Origin: Synanceia verrucosa
Taxonomy: Eukaryota > Chordata > Actinopteri > Perciformes > Synanceiidae
DNA length: 64,000 nucleotides
NCBI GenBank assembly: GCA_029721515.1
Contig: CM056553.1
Coordinates: 7,384,349 to 7,448,348, forward strand
Direction: 5' to 3'
Positions 1-13,097 of this stretch are shown in pieces. A model generated the notes under the pieces. It was not told the origin of the DNA. It worked only from the letters and a program-made list of their open reading frames with translations, and searched no databases. Each line of letters starts with the position of its first letter. Position 1 is the stretch's first letter. The position numbers and the translations under genes were made by a program.

Positions 1-407
1 TTTGCAGATACGCTTTATGAAATATTAAACGCAGGTATCAGACCACAATTCTCACAACTCTAAAACAATTCTGACTATTTAGAGTTATTTGTAACAACAG
101 TATTTTTAATAATATAATTTCACGTGACATCTAAAACAAATTACAAATTATAGAGAGGCAGAATATTCAACCCCACTCTTATTAAATAAGACACTATTGC
201 ATTTAAATAACAAATTGTCTGTTTAGCCTCATAATGATTGTTATTAATCTACAGTATAGCACATAAGGACATTGTGTATTTCACACTTTATTGTTTAGAT
301 TGACAAAGCAGGGATAAGTAAAATAAATGTATGTGTACATTTTCAGTCCACAGCAAAAAGATGTTTTAACATTAGTTTCACTCATGCATGTAACTTCTCT
401 TGACTGT
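1..407. other. 3' flank of eva1c
   Basis: AT-rich sequence downstream of the eva1c stop codon, probably its 3' UTR and flank since eva1c runs on the minus strand. No other ORF, RNA gene or recognisable repeat was seen. Confidence 0.5.
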
Positions 408-3400
408 TTAATTTAAGGTTTTAATCTTATGAATGGCGTAAGGGTTGGAGTCTCGATGAGGCCAGATATCTCCGTTGGGCACATCCCTCGTCTGTCCCGC
501 CTCCCGACCGACCATCTCTACGGTCAGAGCAGACGGACTGAGGATCTCTGTCGTGCGGTAGGATTGTGTGAGGTGACAGAAGGACGACGTGTCTGAAATG
601 TCATCGTCGAAGAGGTCCTTCATGAGCTCCTCACGGTGTCGGCGAGAAGCTTTCAATTCAACTTTCAGGTCAGAAACCAGGTCTTTAACATCTCTCACCA
701 GTGTGGAGCGAATGCCAAACAGGCAGAGCAGGAAAACGAGACCTGCACAGATGCCAGAGACAAAGTACAGAGCCACTCGCTCTGGGAGATCTGGAAGAGA
801 TTGAAGCAGGTGGTAATGAACACAATTCAAAATGTGGGATAAATAATTACATTAGTCACACTTGTCCAACCTGTTACTAAAACACTCTGGCCCTCTGCAT
901 CAAATTATTCCAAAAATGACTATACTGGTGTTTTTACAAAGCAAACAACAACAAGCTACTGCACATTGTATTGATTATGATTGATGGAAAAATGTAAATT
1001 TTTACGTTGTTTATCTACTTTTAATTTCCCAAGCAACTCAATATCCTGCCAGTGTCTGTGTGGAAAAACAACATACAGAGGCAGTATTAGCAATATTATT
1101 GTAAAATTCTGCAAATGTAACCCCAAATTTGTTCAAAGGTGTTGATATCAACCATTTCACTGTCAATTCTGTAGAGGTATAACAGGGTAAAACACCAGTG
1201 TGGCCCTTTTAACGGAGATTATAAATGTACATGCAACCCCAGCCTGCTGTCTCCAGGCGTCAGTGCACATACCCAATATTTTTTCAAAGATCTCCAGAGA
1301 GTTGGTTAAGAGCACGTTTTGAGGCCTGTAGGTGGGGCCAGTGTACCATCCACCTGCAGGTGAGAGGGGCCTGGGCTCAGACGCCAGTCAAAGTCTGCTG
1401 CATGCAACAAAAACCTGTGGATCTCTCAGTTTCACTCTCACCATGTGTGTAGTCTGAGATCATGAAAGGATCTGTCGACCCTCGACCAACGTCTTCCAAA
1501 AGATACCGGGGCACTAAACAGAAAATGAATGATTTTTACGTGATGCAACAAACCATGTCATGACAGTTAACATCTGGTTCGTCACTTACCACAAGTGAAG
1601 GACACTCGCAGGTGTTTCCTGGTGCCGGGAAAGCAGGGGTCCCCGAAGGTTTGCGTATCGGCCACGACTGAACAGTTTGCTCTGCTGTGACACCTGCGTG
1701 ACACCTTCCTCAAGGCCGAAGGTGACAAACACTCTAGAATAAATTAAAATAACTGTAGTCACACCAGACTCTGGTTTCAAATCTCCACAGGAACAGATTT
1801 TTGTTTCACTATTTTGCCACTAGATGACACCAAGGTGTCCGTTTCAGACCCAGGTCAGTGTGAGATCCAGGTTCCTGAGGACAGTAAGGACTGCCATGCA
1901 GCAGGTGTCCAAACGTGGCCGAGTAGATGGCGAGGACTGTCTCGTTCTTACACGTCAGCCTCAGGCGCTCATTTTCACACACCAGCCTCGTGCGGTGGTG
2001 CTCTGACAAACACATGTACACATGATTAAAGAGAGGAGTCTGAACATCTAGTAAATACGTACATTTTCAAGAACATATTAAACTAATGGTTCATCACATG
2101 AGCAACAGATTTACTGAGTTACTGCTGAGCTTCCTTCAAGCCATTGGTTTCATTTATCTCTGTAAATCAAATGTGGAGTCAAGGAATGGTTGACAAATCT
2201 GACACTATCTAATTTTATTACTGTTCTTGAAAAATACAAGACTGAACTTTCATGTTTCACAATGGACTTTTTTGGAAAATTATGAACATTAATATAATGT
2301 ACATTATTTGCAGTGTAGGCTCCCCTGACCACGACTGTTCTAGTTATATGGTTGTTCACATAATAAGTATCAGAGCACATACCTGGCCTGCATTTGTAGG
2401 ACACTAGCAGGTACTTGGTGGTGAGAGGACAGGGGTCTTGCCCAAACACTGGACTGAAGACAGGGATGTGACAGGACCGCCGATCTTGACACTCTGACAT
2501 CACTTTCTGCAATTAAAACATGCTGTAATGTTCGCAACAGCGTGTCATTAGAACACATGGTGGATTTATGTACCTCAGTAGCGACTGGGGAAATGCATTC
2601 ATTATCCTCCTCCTCAGTTGTGTTGGTGTTTGCAGAGGGACATAGATGTTGATTAGGAACACGTCGTCCATAGAAAGCTGAGCGCACAGCCACAGATGTC
2701 CTGGAGGGACACTCGATGGCGAGCGTGTCCCCTTCACAAGCATGAGCCGTGTGGTTCTTCAGGATGGTGTGAAGATAAACTGAAAGTGAACGCACCAAGG
2801 TGAGACTAATTTATTGACTTCATGTGTATCTGATGCTTGTGGTAGATTCTTTTTAAGTTGAATTGTTTTATTACTAACAAAGCAATTATGTTCCCTTCAT
2901 ATATTCCCCCTCACTCTTGGACTAACATCCCCTCTGTTCCACTGGATCCTGGACTTCATCACAGACAGACCCCAGTCAGAGTTGAAACCAGAGCATCAGG
3001 TACAAAGATAGTGAGCACAGGGACCCCCACCCCTCCCCCCTAAGGCTGTGTGCTCAGTCCACTCCTGTACACCCTGTTCACCTATGACTGCACCCCCTCC
3101 CAGAGCAACACCTCCATCATCAAGTTTGCAGAAGACACAACCGTCATCGGGCTGATCGCTGGTGGAGAGGAGGCAGCCTACAGGGATGAGGTGGCACAGC
3201 TGGTGTCCTGGTGCCAAGACAACAATCTCTCCTTAAACCCAGACAACACAAAGGAGATGATTATAGACCTGAGGAAGAGGAAAGAACAACACACCCCTCT
3301 ATACATCAATGGGACTCAGGTGGAGAAGGTGAGGAATTTCAAACTCCTGTGCACCTACATCAGCAAGGATCTCACCTGGACCTAGCCTGGCTATCGCGAC

Positions 3401-5050
3401 TATTGCTCTGCGAGCGTAGTCTGGCCAAGTTGCCTTGTAAACCGAGTTCTCAGGGGTGGGCATAACCCGCATCTATCAAATACCTCTGTATGCTACTGGA
3501 TGAAGCTTCAACCAATCAGAGCGCTCTTTCCTCTGACGTATGCGTAGCAATGGAAACTGCTAGGTCCAGGCTAACCTGGACCCACAACACACAGCAAATA
3601 ATCAAGAAGGCTCAACAGAGACTCTTCTTCCTTAAGAAGCTGAGAAAATTTGGATTAGCTTCCAAACTCCTCAGCAAGTTTTACAGATGCACAGTGGAGA
3701 GCATCCTGACAAACTCCATCACAGTGGTAAGAGAGCTATATCATGAAGGACAGGAAGGCTCTCCAGCATGTCATTAAAACAGCACAGTACATCTGTGGAA
3801 CAGCACTCCCAGGGTCCTAAGGAGGGAACAACATTACCAAGGACTGCTCACACCCACAGCACACACTATTTACACTCCTACCTTCTGGCAGACGTTACAG
3901 GAGTGTGAAAGCAAGGACCAACAGACTAAAAAACAGCTTCTACCCTCAGGCCATCAGGCTACTCAATCACTGACTGATTGTCTCTTTCTCAAGCAACGCT
4001 GTATATATCTATTAACATACCTGTGACACATTTGCACTACTACAACTACTAAACTGCTAGTTGCACATTCAGCAACTGTCTTGCACTAACATCTTTGACT
4101 GCACTCTGCTTTTTCTATGTAGTACTCACTTTATTTTGTATTTTTATATTTGTCTGCTTAGGGTTGATTTTGTTGCCCATTTAGTTTTTGTTAAGTTATT
4201 TCAAATGTGTGAAGGGAATTCACAAAGTAAGAATTTCATTACCCGGTGTTACTCCTGTTTCTACTGTGTATATGACAATAAACCTCTTGAATCTTGAATA
4301 ACAAGGCAGACTCAGTTGACTCAGTGCTTATCACTAAACAATACATCAGTCAGAATGCCTTCACCAATGGCGTGAATTTTTAGATACTTTTCGTAGTCCC
4401 TGAGGCTCAATCCTGGCATGGGTGGTGGCCCAGTCACTGGATGTAGCTCTCCAAGACTGTTTGGACTAAGACGGCACATACAAACAGACAAGACAACAGA
4501 GCATAGACACTGAAATCATGTGTGCTTCCCGTTCTCGCCCCTGTGTTTTGTGTAAGATGAGAAACAGTACCAGGCGCTCACTCACAATGAGCTATTATTA
4601 GGCCGCTCAGAGCCTCAGATAGAGAGATACACTGCAATGCTCACAATAGGTTTGTCTGATTTTCTCTGAATTTACTAGTGTTATCAAAATACCATCCATC
4701 ATGTTATAAATATGAGTCAAAACTCATCTGCAGTTTAATTAACGCTTTGGGAGTATCTGTTCTGTGAAGTGCATCACCCTCTAAACCCTGATTCTGGTCT
4801 TTCAGCTTGAGTTGCACCAGCTGTTTGGAAAGCAAGCAAGGACTGTGCACACGAAATAATAATCCTATGCAGTTACAGTTCACAGCTGAAATGTGACCAG
4901 TCAGCATTTCAGTTTTATTCTGAAAAAAAAGTAATTACTTACATCCAAAATAAAACACTTACGAGAGAAATCGGGATCCGATTGTGCGACGTGGATCTTC
5001 AGAGCCAAAAGAAGAGATAAGAACAGGCAGTAACTCCATGGTGCTGTCAT
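408..5050 (-). CDS. eva1c: EVA1C, membrane protein with two SUEL-type lectin domains
   Basis: Seven coding exons on the minus strand: 5050-4963, 2779-2574, 2506-2383, 2002-1850, 1733-1590, 1513-1442, 790-408; 1170 nt, 389 residues. The ATG at 5050 is preferred over 5060 because it opens a signal peptide (MTAPWSYCLFLSLLLA). SUEL lectin domain 1 lies at about residues 37-139 (exons 2-3) and domain 2 at about 141-238 (exons 4-5); both keep the SAxYG-like and DPC...Y motifs. After a linker ending ISDYTH comes one membrane segment (about 268-290) and an acidic/basic tail ending DSNPYAIHKIKTLN, typical of the FAM176/EVA1 family. In worms and mammals the family is implicated in Slit/Robo guidance and heparin binding; that role is transferred by homology. 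The exon 4 donor (G|GTCTGA) is weak, so that junction is the least certain. Intron 1 holds a LINE. Confidence 0.9.
2905..4300 (+). mobile_element. 5'-truncated L2/CR1-like non-LTR retrotransposon in eva1c intron 1
   Basis: Broken reverse-transcriptase coding sequence on the plus strand: a TDRPQS-like start near 2955, the core LSPLLYTLFTYDC with FAEDTT at about 3050-3180 (second D of the FADD active-site motif region altered to E), then KKAQQRLFFLKKLRKFG at 3600-3660 after an insertion. The 3' end reads ATATGACAATAAACCTCTTGAATCTTGAAT at its core, typical of teleost LINE tails, and stops near 4300. Frames are disrupted by stops, a small indel-type break near 3040 and the 191-bp insertion. The endonuclease and 5' RT are missing, so it is a dead 5'-truncated copy in opposite orientation to eva1c. 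The exact clade is inferred. Confidence 0.85.
3383..3573. mobile_element. 191-bp terminal-inverted-repeat element nested in the LINE
   Basis: The LINE frame LTWT...HNTQQ is interrupted by 191 bp that begins TAGCCTGG and ends CCAGGCTA, perfect 8-bp terminal inverted repeats. It is flanked by the direct repeat ACCTGGACC at 3374-3382 and 3574-3582, which would be one copy in the uninterrupted LINE. No coding capacity. This is a MITE-like non-autonomous DNA transposon; 8-9-bp duplications fit hAT- or Mutator-type transposases, but the family is not identified. Confidence 0.75.
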
Positions 5051-5928
5051 TGTGCTGCATGGCAGACCTCTGGGTTTTGTTTTAATGAGTTGTTGACTGG
5101 CTGGGAGAGAGCGGTCAGTAGGTCAATGATGCCATTGTGTTGACAAGAAACAGCTGCCCCTCTTTAGCAATAAAAAAATAAAATCACAGTTGACTGCTGT
5201 TGATCTCTGAGCTCCAGTGTTGCTCTGGCAGAGCTCAGCGTGTGTGGATGCATGTACATTTAATTACAGTTCTTGCAGCTTGTACAGCTGGGAGGATATT
5301 AGGAGAGGTGGAGGTGTTCAGAATCCATTTGCAGACAGCTGGATGCTGCTCAACATATTCTCCTCATACAATTTCATGTCACATGCATTAACAGAGTGTC
5401 TAGGTGTATTTTTCATTGTTGTTACTCTCTATACATGACATCTAACATGTCTGTCCCTCCTCTATTGCTCCTCCTGAAGTTTCAACCATGTTTTTCCCTT
5501 TTAAAATGTTTTTTTGGGGAGGTTTCCTTGGTCGATGTGAGGGTCCTTTCATAAAGGTGTTAATGGTTGCTGAGAAAATAAATTGGAGCTATTTGCTATT
5601 AGCTAAAACATCCATGTGGTATGTCTGTGTAATGTCACCAGCTATAGTGTAGACACTTACAAATACTTAATAAAAAAAAAAGCTTATAGATTTATCATAT
5701 ACATATAGGTACATATGTTTAATTTGACCTCTGCATATGACCCTTAGGCTGCTGTAAAACTCCAGAGTGACAACGTTGCACACTTTAGGAACCAGTGATT
5801 CAGCCTTACCAACCAGTGTGCCAAATACAATGAGCAGAGTTTTTCACTGTGGTGATTCACTGCTATTTCTTTTTACCAAGAAATATATCTATTTTGTCTT
5901 AATCTCACCTTGAAAAGAGCAAACAAGT

Positions 5929-5930
<2 letters not shown>

Positions 5931-5966
<36 letters not shown>
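5931..5966. repeat. (TG)n microsatellite
   Basis: About 18 uninterrupted TG units. The following 270 bp (GGTTAGATTGAGCTTAGCGT-like, with CCCCAAAGG motifs) leads to a second TG tract at 6241-6273 and resembles the non-coding repeats that often flank TG runs in fish genomes. Confidence 0.9.
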
Positions 5967-5967
<1 letters not shown>

Positions 5968-6240
5968 TCTACCTTAACGCCACATCGGGGTCACACACTT
6001 GATTTAAGACCAGTTGACTGGTCTGGGGACGGCTTGTGCAATTGGGGAAAAAGTCCACGCCCCCAATTGTTCAAACCTTGATTTTGGGTCAGTGGTTATG
6101 GTTAGATTGAGCTTAGCGTTAGTTTTAGGCCTAGGCAAATAGTTGTTGTAGTTAGGTTTCGGGTAAGTTTTCAGGAAATCAAAGTTTGTCCCCAAAGGGA
6201 GGGTAAAAATGCCTAAGTACCCCAAAGGTGACTTAAACAA

Positions 6241-6273
6241 GTGTGTGTGTGTGAGAGTGTGTGTGTGTGTGTG
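6241..6273. repeat. (GT)n microsatellite, interrupted
   Basis: GT units interrupted once by GAGA at about 6253. Near the upstream TG tract. Confidence 0.9.
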
Positions 6274-7775
6274 ATTCTCCTGGACTGGGTTGTCAACACT
6301 GAGGGTCCTGTTTATGGAGATAAGGCACTTGTTTCCAAGAGGTCACTTCCAGCTGCTGTGTGTGTCCAGTGGAGATATGTGTCTCCTTCCATGAACAGGC
6401 CTCTCCTATCTTTTTGTCTATGGAGGAGGAAGTAAAAGGTCGTCGACGAGATTTTTCCAGATACACTCAGGAAATCTCTCCAGCTGAATGTCCTTTCTCT
6501 CTGCGTAGCCACAATAAAGTTGGTTTCAATTTACTATTGAAGCTGTGATTTCAACTTCAGTTTCCCCTCTTACTCAACGCTGTGTGTGACGGCTGTTGCC
6601 ATACCAACCAAACACTGACGCATAATACATGGGAAGTCATTCGCCAGTGCTGACTGAAACATTATCAATGTTTGCAGCCACTTGTGATGGTGAATCAAAA
6701 TTAATATCTGAATGGCACGTCAGTCATTTATCACACAGACTCTAATAAACACTCCCTCCATAGCAACAGAGTAATAATGGAGGCTGAGGAGGTCATGTTG
6801 TAATCATGTGACCCTCCCACCTCATACTCCAGTAAAATTCCATTCACCTCCCATAGGAAGTGTCAATAATGAGGCTGATTATTCATAACACTGTCCACTT
6901 GGAGGAGGGTGGTACCACTGTGTGGAAAGGGAGATTAGCTTTCAGATAGTTGGAAAGTGGAGGATGGTTTCTCTTCTTCTGCCTCTGTTACATTTTCTGT
7001 CATGATTGAGTGTTATTCATCAAGTTTCCCGGATTTGTTTGGAATCTCAGTGCGATGGGTTCGTTTATCTTGGCACCGAGCCACGTAAAACAGAGCGCAG
7101 AGTAAGCAGAGCCTCATATCTGCTTTTTGAAATTCCTTGTGATACATTGCATAATTCAGCCCATGATGTCGGTCTTATTTCTTTAGGGAAGTCTAAACCA
7201 CAGCATGGGGAGTTTGTAATAAAATTCCCCTCACCCTATTTACTGTAAGTGATAGCATATTATAAGAAACACAGAAACTGAACCCTCAGTCTCTGATGAG
7301 TCACAAGATAACGGTCAAATGCATTCGTTTTATTATTCATTAATGTTAACATGATGATTGTGAAAATCAGTGGAGAAAACATCAGATAGTGTTAACTGTA
7401 AAGCACCAGGATTTTTAATACAACAACTCATGCACAGCCAGAGGCAAAACAAGACAATTAAAAATGACCTTCACCTCTTTCGTTTTAACAGTGAGGGGAT
7501 TCCCTTCACCGTGATCCTTTTCTCAAAATACCTCATTTTTGTTTGAAAGACCAACCCCAACTTGAAATGTGGGTACAATGGAGCAGGAAATATTATAAAA
7601 TTAGCAAAGTACACTATATTTAGCACTGGTAGAAGTATGTAGACATTTTCAAGTGAAAGCAGTGTAAAATTATCCCATTAAGCCCAGCTTGTAAACTGCT
7701 TTTTAGAAGGTAAAGGATTAAAAACAAAAGTAATTACTATGTAGAATTAATCATCCCAGTGTTATATTATTGATA

Positions 7776-7814
<39 letters not shown>
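7776..7814. repeat. (TTA)n microsatellite
   Basis: About 13 TTA/ATT units in AT-rich intergenic DNA. Confidence 0.9.
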
Positions 7815-8776
7815 GATACATTAACCAGAATTTTAAAGTTGTGAATGATCAAGGTAAAGCTAATTTATTTATTGTTTTCCTCAGTGTAGAGGGAGAAAAC
7901 ATGGATGGTGTGAAGAATCAAACAAGCATGAAAAACAAAACCAAAAAAAAACAGGTAGAAAAGGTAGTATTAAGTAGCATAGCACAGCAAATCACTGGTA
8001 AGATCATTTGTATATATACATTAAATTAAAAGTTAAGTAAACGCTAGCTGTCAAATAAATGCAATGAAATTAAAAATACATTATTTCCTTCCAATATATA
8101 GTCAAAGTATAACATATACAATGATGTAATACTCAAAGTATAATAAAATAGTCAGACATATATAACAATTCATTATTACAGAAAAAAATATAGCCAACAC
8201 AGTCATACAACCTGTAATAAACAGCAGATACAATATGAAATCCAGCATAGCATATGACTGAAAATACACAGACAGAAACATAATGCTTATATATTGTTGT
8301 CCTGCATTCTTATCAATTTCCACTTCCCCAGAAACTTTAATAAAATAAAAATCTCTCACACTTTCAAAAATCACATTATGCTATGAATCATAACACATTC
8401 TTACATTTCTATTGTTATTATAATGTTAAATTACAAACCCACACCATGAAAAATCGCTGTCTTTTATTGTTTATTCAGGTATTTCCTGTTGTATACATTC
8501 TTGTACGTTCTTCAGTGAAACAGATGTGAGACTGAGGGTCTTTCTGCCTCTAAATTAGATGAGGTGTGTCCTCAGTCAGTGCTTTCTATCAAGTACAGCC
8601 TCCCTGTGAAAAGTGCTCCTAATCTATTAATGCCTCCAATTCTAACAGTGCAGGAATGTGAGTGGCCCAAATTCACAACCTGAATGTGTGTGTTTTGAGT
8701 CACATGCTGTTATCAATTCCTCTTTATTGCAATATGCAGAGGGACCTATTTTAAGCTCAAAGATTTTGGCTTTGGC

Positions 8777-8783
8777 TATATAA
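8777..8783 (+). promoter_or_regulatory. Probable TATA box of clic2
   Basis: TATATAA in the context GGCTATATAAGAG, 234 bp upstream of the clic2 ATG. A start site about 30 bp downstream would give a 5' UTR of roughly 200 nt that contains T-rich tracts just before the ATG. Confidence 0.5.
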
Positions 8784-9016
8784 GAGTGAGTCCCACGCCC
8801 ATTTCTCTGGGTCCTCCCTCTCCTCTGAAGTGAAGTATGTTCAGAGCGATAGCCTCCAAGGAACCCTCAGACAAAACACAACCAGCCTGACATCCACGAC
8901 TTCGGAGTCACTTCACATTTTTCTCTCTCTCTCCTGCTGTCTGGGTGGATTTCTAAGGTGCAAAGTGAATTTAACCGTCTTTTTTTTTGTTGTTGTTTTT
9001 TTTTTTTTGGGACGAC

Positions 9017-12000
9017 ATGGCACTCCGGCAGGACTCTAACAGGGAGCCAAGCATTGAGTTGTTCATTAAGGTCAGTCACTTTTTTTACTTTCACTACTTG
9101 AAGTACTTGAAAAGAGAAAGTGGCTGCAACATGTGAGGGAAAGTGAAAAATCTACTCATTTACCTGTCTTATATCTTCTCTGTTAGAGGAAAATAAAGGC
9201 AAACATAGGATTTGCTGCTCATTTATCATTGTGTGTAAAAAAGGACAGAGATCTGCAGCATGTTTCTGGTGATCAATCAGAGGACATCTCTCAGTTTGAT
9301 GGATGCCAGTGTACTGCAGATGCTGAAGTGCTTCAATCCCCACTGAGGGTCACAGCACAGTTTTTATCAGTGACCTCTGACCACAGACAGACGGTCCATC
9401 TTATCATGGCACGCCCAGACGGAGCTGAGAGCATGCAGGGTGACGGGCCCCCAGTCTGAACCAGGCACACCCACTTTACTTACGCACACTTTCAGATACA
9501 GCCCGACACAAATAAATCCATCATTTCTCACCTCACGTTGCTGCCTAACAGCAAAGCATGGACATACAGTACATCAGGATCTCATCCCTCTCCTGGTGGT
9601 ATATCTGTGTTTTTGTCCATGGTTTCTGTGCAGAGACAGTTCATCTTCTGATATATAAAACAAGGTCAAGTGAAGCTCAGAAACAGTCCAGAAGACAAAA
9701 CATTATCTCATTATCTATTAAAGAAATGTCCATATAGCGTTCTTGCTGAATGTTAAATGACATGATCAGTCCCAGCAACAGTTGAAAATGTTGTCTCTCA
9801 TTTGTTTAATCTGTACCAAAAGTAAGTGTAAAGAAATAATGAGTGAAATTGTGGTTATACAGTGGGTTGTGTGCAGGAACAGTTCTTGTTATGTCTTTGG
9901 TTTGTTTGTTTTTTTTTTTTACAAATATATTAAATAAGATCTGACCTATTTTGTAGTTTATTACTTTGAACATGTAAGTTGTGGCGAGAAAGCGAATCAT
10001 TTCTCAAAATGTCAAACTATTTATTTGACACCAAGAGGAAGGAGAGCAAATATATAAAACAATGCAAGCTTCTCCCTCCATGGAGGAAACCACACCGACA
10101 CGCCTTTCAATTCCAAAATCACTTTTTTTAGAAGAGATATTGTGACTGCTTCACTGGCAAAAAAAAATAAATGTGTGTGTGGCTCATGTGATCATGAAAC
10201 TAAACTTCACTTCATGTTTTTTGCAGGCTGGACATGATGGCGAGAACGTGGGGAACTGCCCCTTCTGTCAGAGGCTCTTCATGGTTTTGTGGCTCAAAGG
10301 AGTGAAGTTTACAGTGACCACTGTTGACATGAGGAAGTAAGCCCCCCCTCCTCCTCTGGCAAAAACACTTCCTGAGCATCTGGTCATAGGGATTTCCTCA
10401 CAGAACGCTATTAAGAAGCAAACTGGAGAGAAATTGAGAGTAACCCAAACCGTTTCTCAAGTATCAATAGGTGTGTTTCTGACAGAGGGAGGAGCCCTTA
10501 AAGTGAACAAAGAGCTCTGTGTCGCTGCCAAACAAACACCTTCTTTAATTGAGTCTTTATTGTATGAATTTCTCAGGGTTCTTACTGGTGAGCAAATAAG
10601 ATCAGGAAACTTTGAAAGGATTCTGATAATTGAATGATTCAAAACACAAACACACACAGTGAGCGACCACTCCCAGCTCTGTGTGTTTTCACAACTAAAC
10701 CAACAGCCAATGTTGAAATCATTAATCCCACAGAGCCACAGTTGGTTCTGTCAGCCTCCCTAACCAACACACTCTCAGTTCTGACGTACTTGATAACGGT
10801 TTGATGAAGTGATCTGAATTAATACATCTATAATACATAAGTCCTGCCCTCCTCTCTACAGGAAGCCAGCGGAGCTCAAAGACCTGGCCCCAGGGACCAA
10901 CCCTCCTTTCCTCCTCTATAACGGCACCCTCAAAACAGACTTCATCAAAATCGAGGAGTTTCTTGAACAAACACTGGCCCCTCCCAGGTACTGCTGAGTT
11001 TAATCATGACACAAATATTAATCAGGTGACGATTTGATGATGGCGTATACACATTAAATAAGTTTACTCCCTGCAGGTATCCTCATCTCAGTCCACTGAA
11101 CAAAGAGTCCTTTGACGTGGGCGCTGACATTTTTGCAAAGTTCTCTGCTTTCATCAAGAACAGCCCCAATAATGCCTGTGAGTCGGATACTGTTGTAATT
11201 CCTGAAACATGTAATCGCTCAGATTGTTTTCACTTATTGTGACCTGGATGTGGATGTGAGATAAATGCTCAGAAAACAGATCTTTCATGTGTTATCTCAG
11301 GTCTTAACTCAGTAACTACTCAGGTGCTGTAGGTACCTGTATCTCCATTTTATACCAATTTATATACTCTATGCCTTTGTATTTCATGGAGAAATATTGT
11401 ATTTTTTTACTGCACTACATTTATCTGACAGCTATAACTATCAATATTAGAGATTTTAGTTTAAAAATATGTGATCAGCCTCCAAAATATGACGATAGAT
11501 TAAATATATAAGAGTATATAAAAGTATGCTCTTTATCGAGTTTGAATTCACTCAACCAACTACAGTAGCCTACAACATTAAAATGCTTGCTTGCTAACAT
11601 ATCAATTATCTCATAGAAAAACAGTAAATGGGGCCATTAAATAATGAGTGCTTTTATTTTACTAAAGTTTTACTTGCAAGAGAGTATTTTTTTTACATTT
11701 TATTCACTTAATTTTATTTAAGTAAAAGCTCTAAATACTTATTCAACCACTAATTGAAAGTGAAAGTACAATGCAGAAAAATAGTTCTTAATATTGTATA
11801 ATTGGATTATTATTATTATCAAATCAGTCAAATCAAAGTCTTTATTGTCATTATTTTCCAGTGAATACAGTGAAATTAGGAGGACTGCTCCAATGTGATG
11901 CTATACAAGTACTAAAGAAAAAAAAGTAGTATAAAAAGATAAATAGTTAGGAAAAAATGTAAAAAATATATTGTGATATATTTGCAGTTATTACAGTAAA

Positions 12001-13097
12001 GATAGCAGCTATTGCACTAGTATTGCACAGGGAAATTACTACACACATTAGCTGCACATTGACATGAATGCATGATTTTATGTTGCAGCTGAGGTGAAGC
12101 TGGTTTTCACTTATATCATGTTTGGTTGGATGATATCATTGCATTGTCGTTCATAAACATATAACATTTGTATGTAATGAGTATAAGTTAATCGACAAAG
12201 TGACGAGTAAATGCATATGTCAAATTGGTTGAGTAAAAAGTACAACATTTCTCTCTGAAATGTAGTGGAATATATGTAAAGCATAAAATGGAAGCACATA
12301 ACATACAAGTACCTGAAGTATTATATTCAGAGTAAATGTACTTATAGTATAGTTTGATTTCACCTTACAGTTTAGCTGTTGGTACATTTGCAGAGAATCA
12401 TCACAACATATTTTTGTGTTTCTGACCCTCCAGTCCATGAGAAAACCCTGCTACGAGAGTTCAAGCGCCTGGATGTCTACCTGACCTCACCGCTGCCCGA
12501 GGAGATCGACCACAACTCCAGAGAAACCGTCACCGTCTCCAAGAGGAAGTTCCTGGACGGCGACCGCCTCACCTTAGCTGACTGCAACCTGCTGCCTAAA
12601 TTGCACGTCATCAGGGTGAGACAGTGCATCATGGAGCCAATCCCAGCTTATTTCAGTGTTGTATACATTTTATTTATTTTTATTTCATTTTTTATTCATT
12701 TTTTTTATTTTATTTTCTGAACTGAACTGAAGAGGATTGTGGCATTTCTTTTAATCCACCACATTTTTAATGACAGTTACTTCACAGATTTGGTTTTTAG
12801 AAACCTATGACCATAAAATACCATGCATTGTAGTGTGTGAAGTATAATTAACCAAATAACAGAGTTTTTTTTACATTGTTGTATTTGTACTTTGACTTCT
12901 GTCAATAATCTGTTCATCCTCTCCATTTATTTCAGGTTGCTGCCAAGAAGTACTGTGACTTTGACATCCCAGCAGAGTTCACAGGGGTGTGGCGATACCT
13001 TCAAAACGCCTACGAGAGAGAGGAGTTCAAACAGACGTGTCCTGCTGACATCGAAATCGAGAAGACATACTTCACCGTGGCCAATAAGAGGAACTAA
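9017..13097 (+). CDS. clic2: Chloride intracellular channel protein 2
   Basis: Six coding exons: 9017-9070, 10227-10336, 10862-10987, 11077-11177, 12434-12615, 12936-13097; 735 nt, 244 residues, close to the ~247 of human CLIC2. Most exon sizes (110, 126, 182) are those typical of CLIC genes. CLICs are soluble glutathione-transferase-fold proteins that can insert in membranes; CLIC2 is known to modulate ryanodine receptors. Residues 29-32 read CPFC, the two-cysteine redox motif characteristic of CLIC2, followed by the QRLFMVLWLKGV putative membrane segment (about 33-46). PPFLLYNG in the thioredoxin-like domain and the helical domain with LTLADCNLLPKL are present. Exon 5 follows a T|TC split Phe codon. 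AATAAA signals lie near 13177 and 13461. Introns 1 and 4 are long and AT-rich. Confidence 0.95.
9071..10226. other. clic2 intron 1
   Basis: 1.16-kb intron beginning GTCAGT and ending TTTTTTGCAG. No repeat, RNA or coding feature was recognised. Confidence 0.6.
11815..12060 (-). repeat. LINE 3'-end remnant in clic2 intron 4
   Basis: Sequence beginning AAATCAAAGTCTTTATTGTC followed by ...CAGTGAATACAGTGAAATTAGG and GCTATTGCACTAGTATTGCAC resembles the reverse complement of teleost L2/Rex-type LINE 3' UTRs, where TTGACAATAAA closes the element. No coding part remains. Recognition is by family resemblance only. Confidence 0.5.

Larger units (their letters stand above)
5051..8776. other. Shared upstream region of divergent eva1c and clic2
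   Basis: About 3.7 kb between two genes read in opposite directions. It holds two TG microsatellites with repeat-like DNA between them, a TTA microsatellite and otherwise AT-rich single-copy-looking sequence. No conserved coding exon was seen; ORFs here lack recognisable domains and splice support. Confidence 0.5.

Noticed and set aside
3050..3385. Reverse-transcriptase-like ORF as a host gene
   Set aside because: It is a fragment of a truncated LINE with broken frames in an intron.
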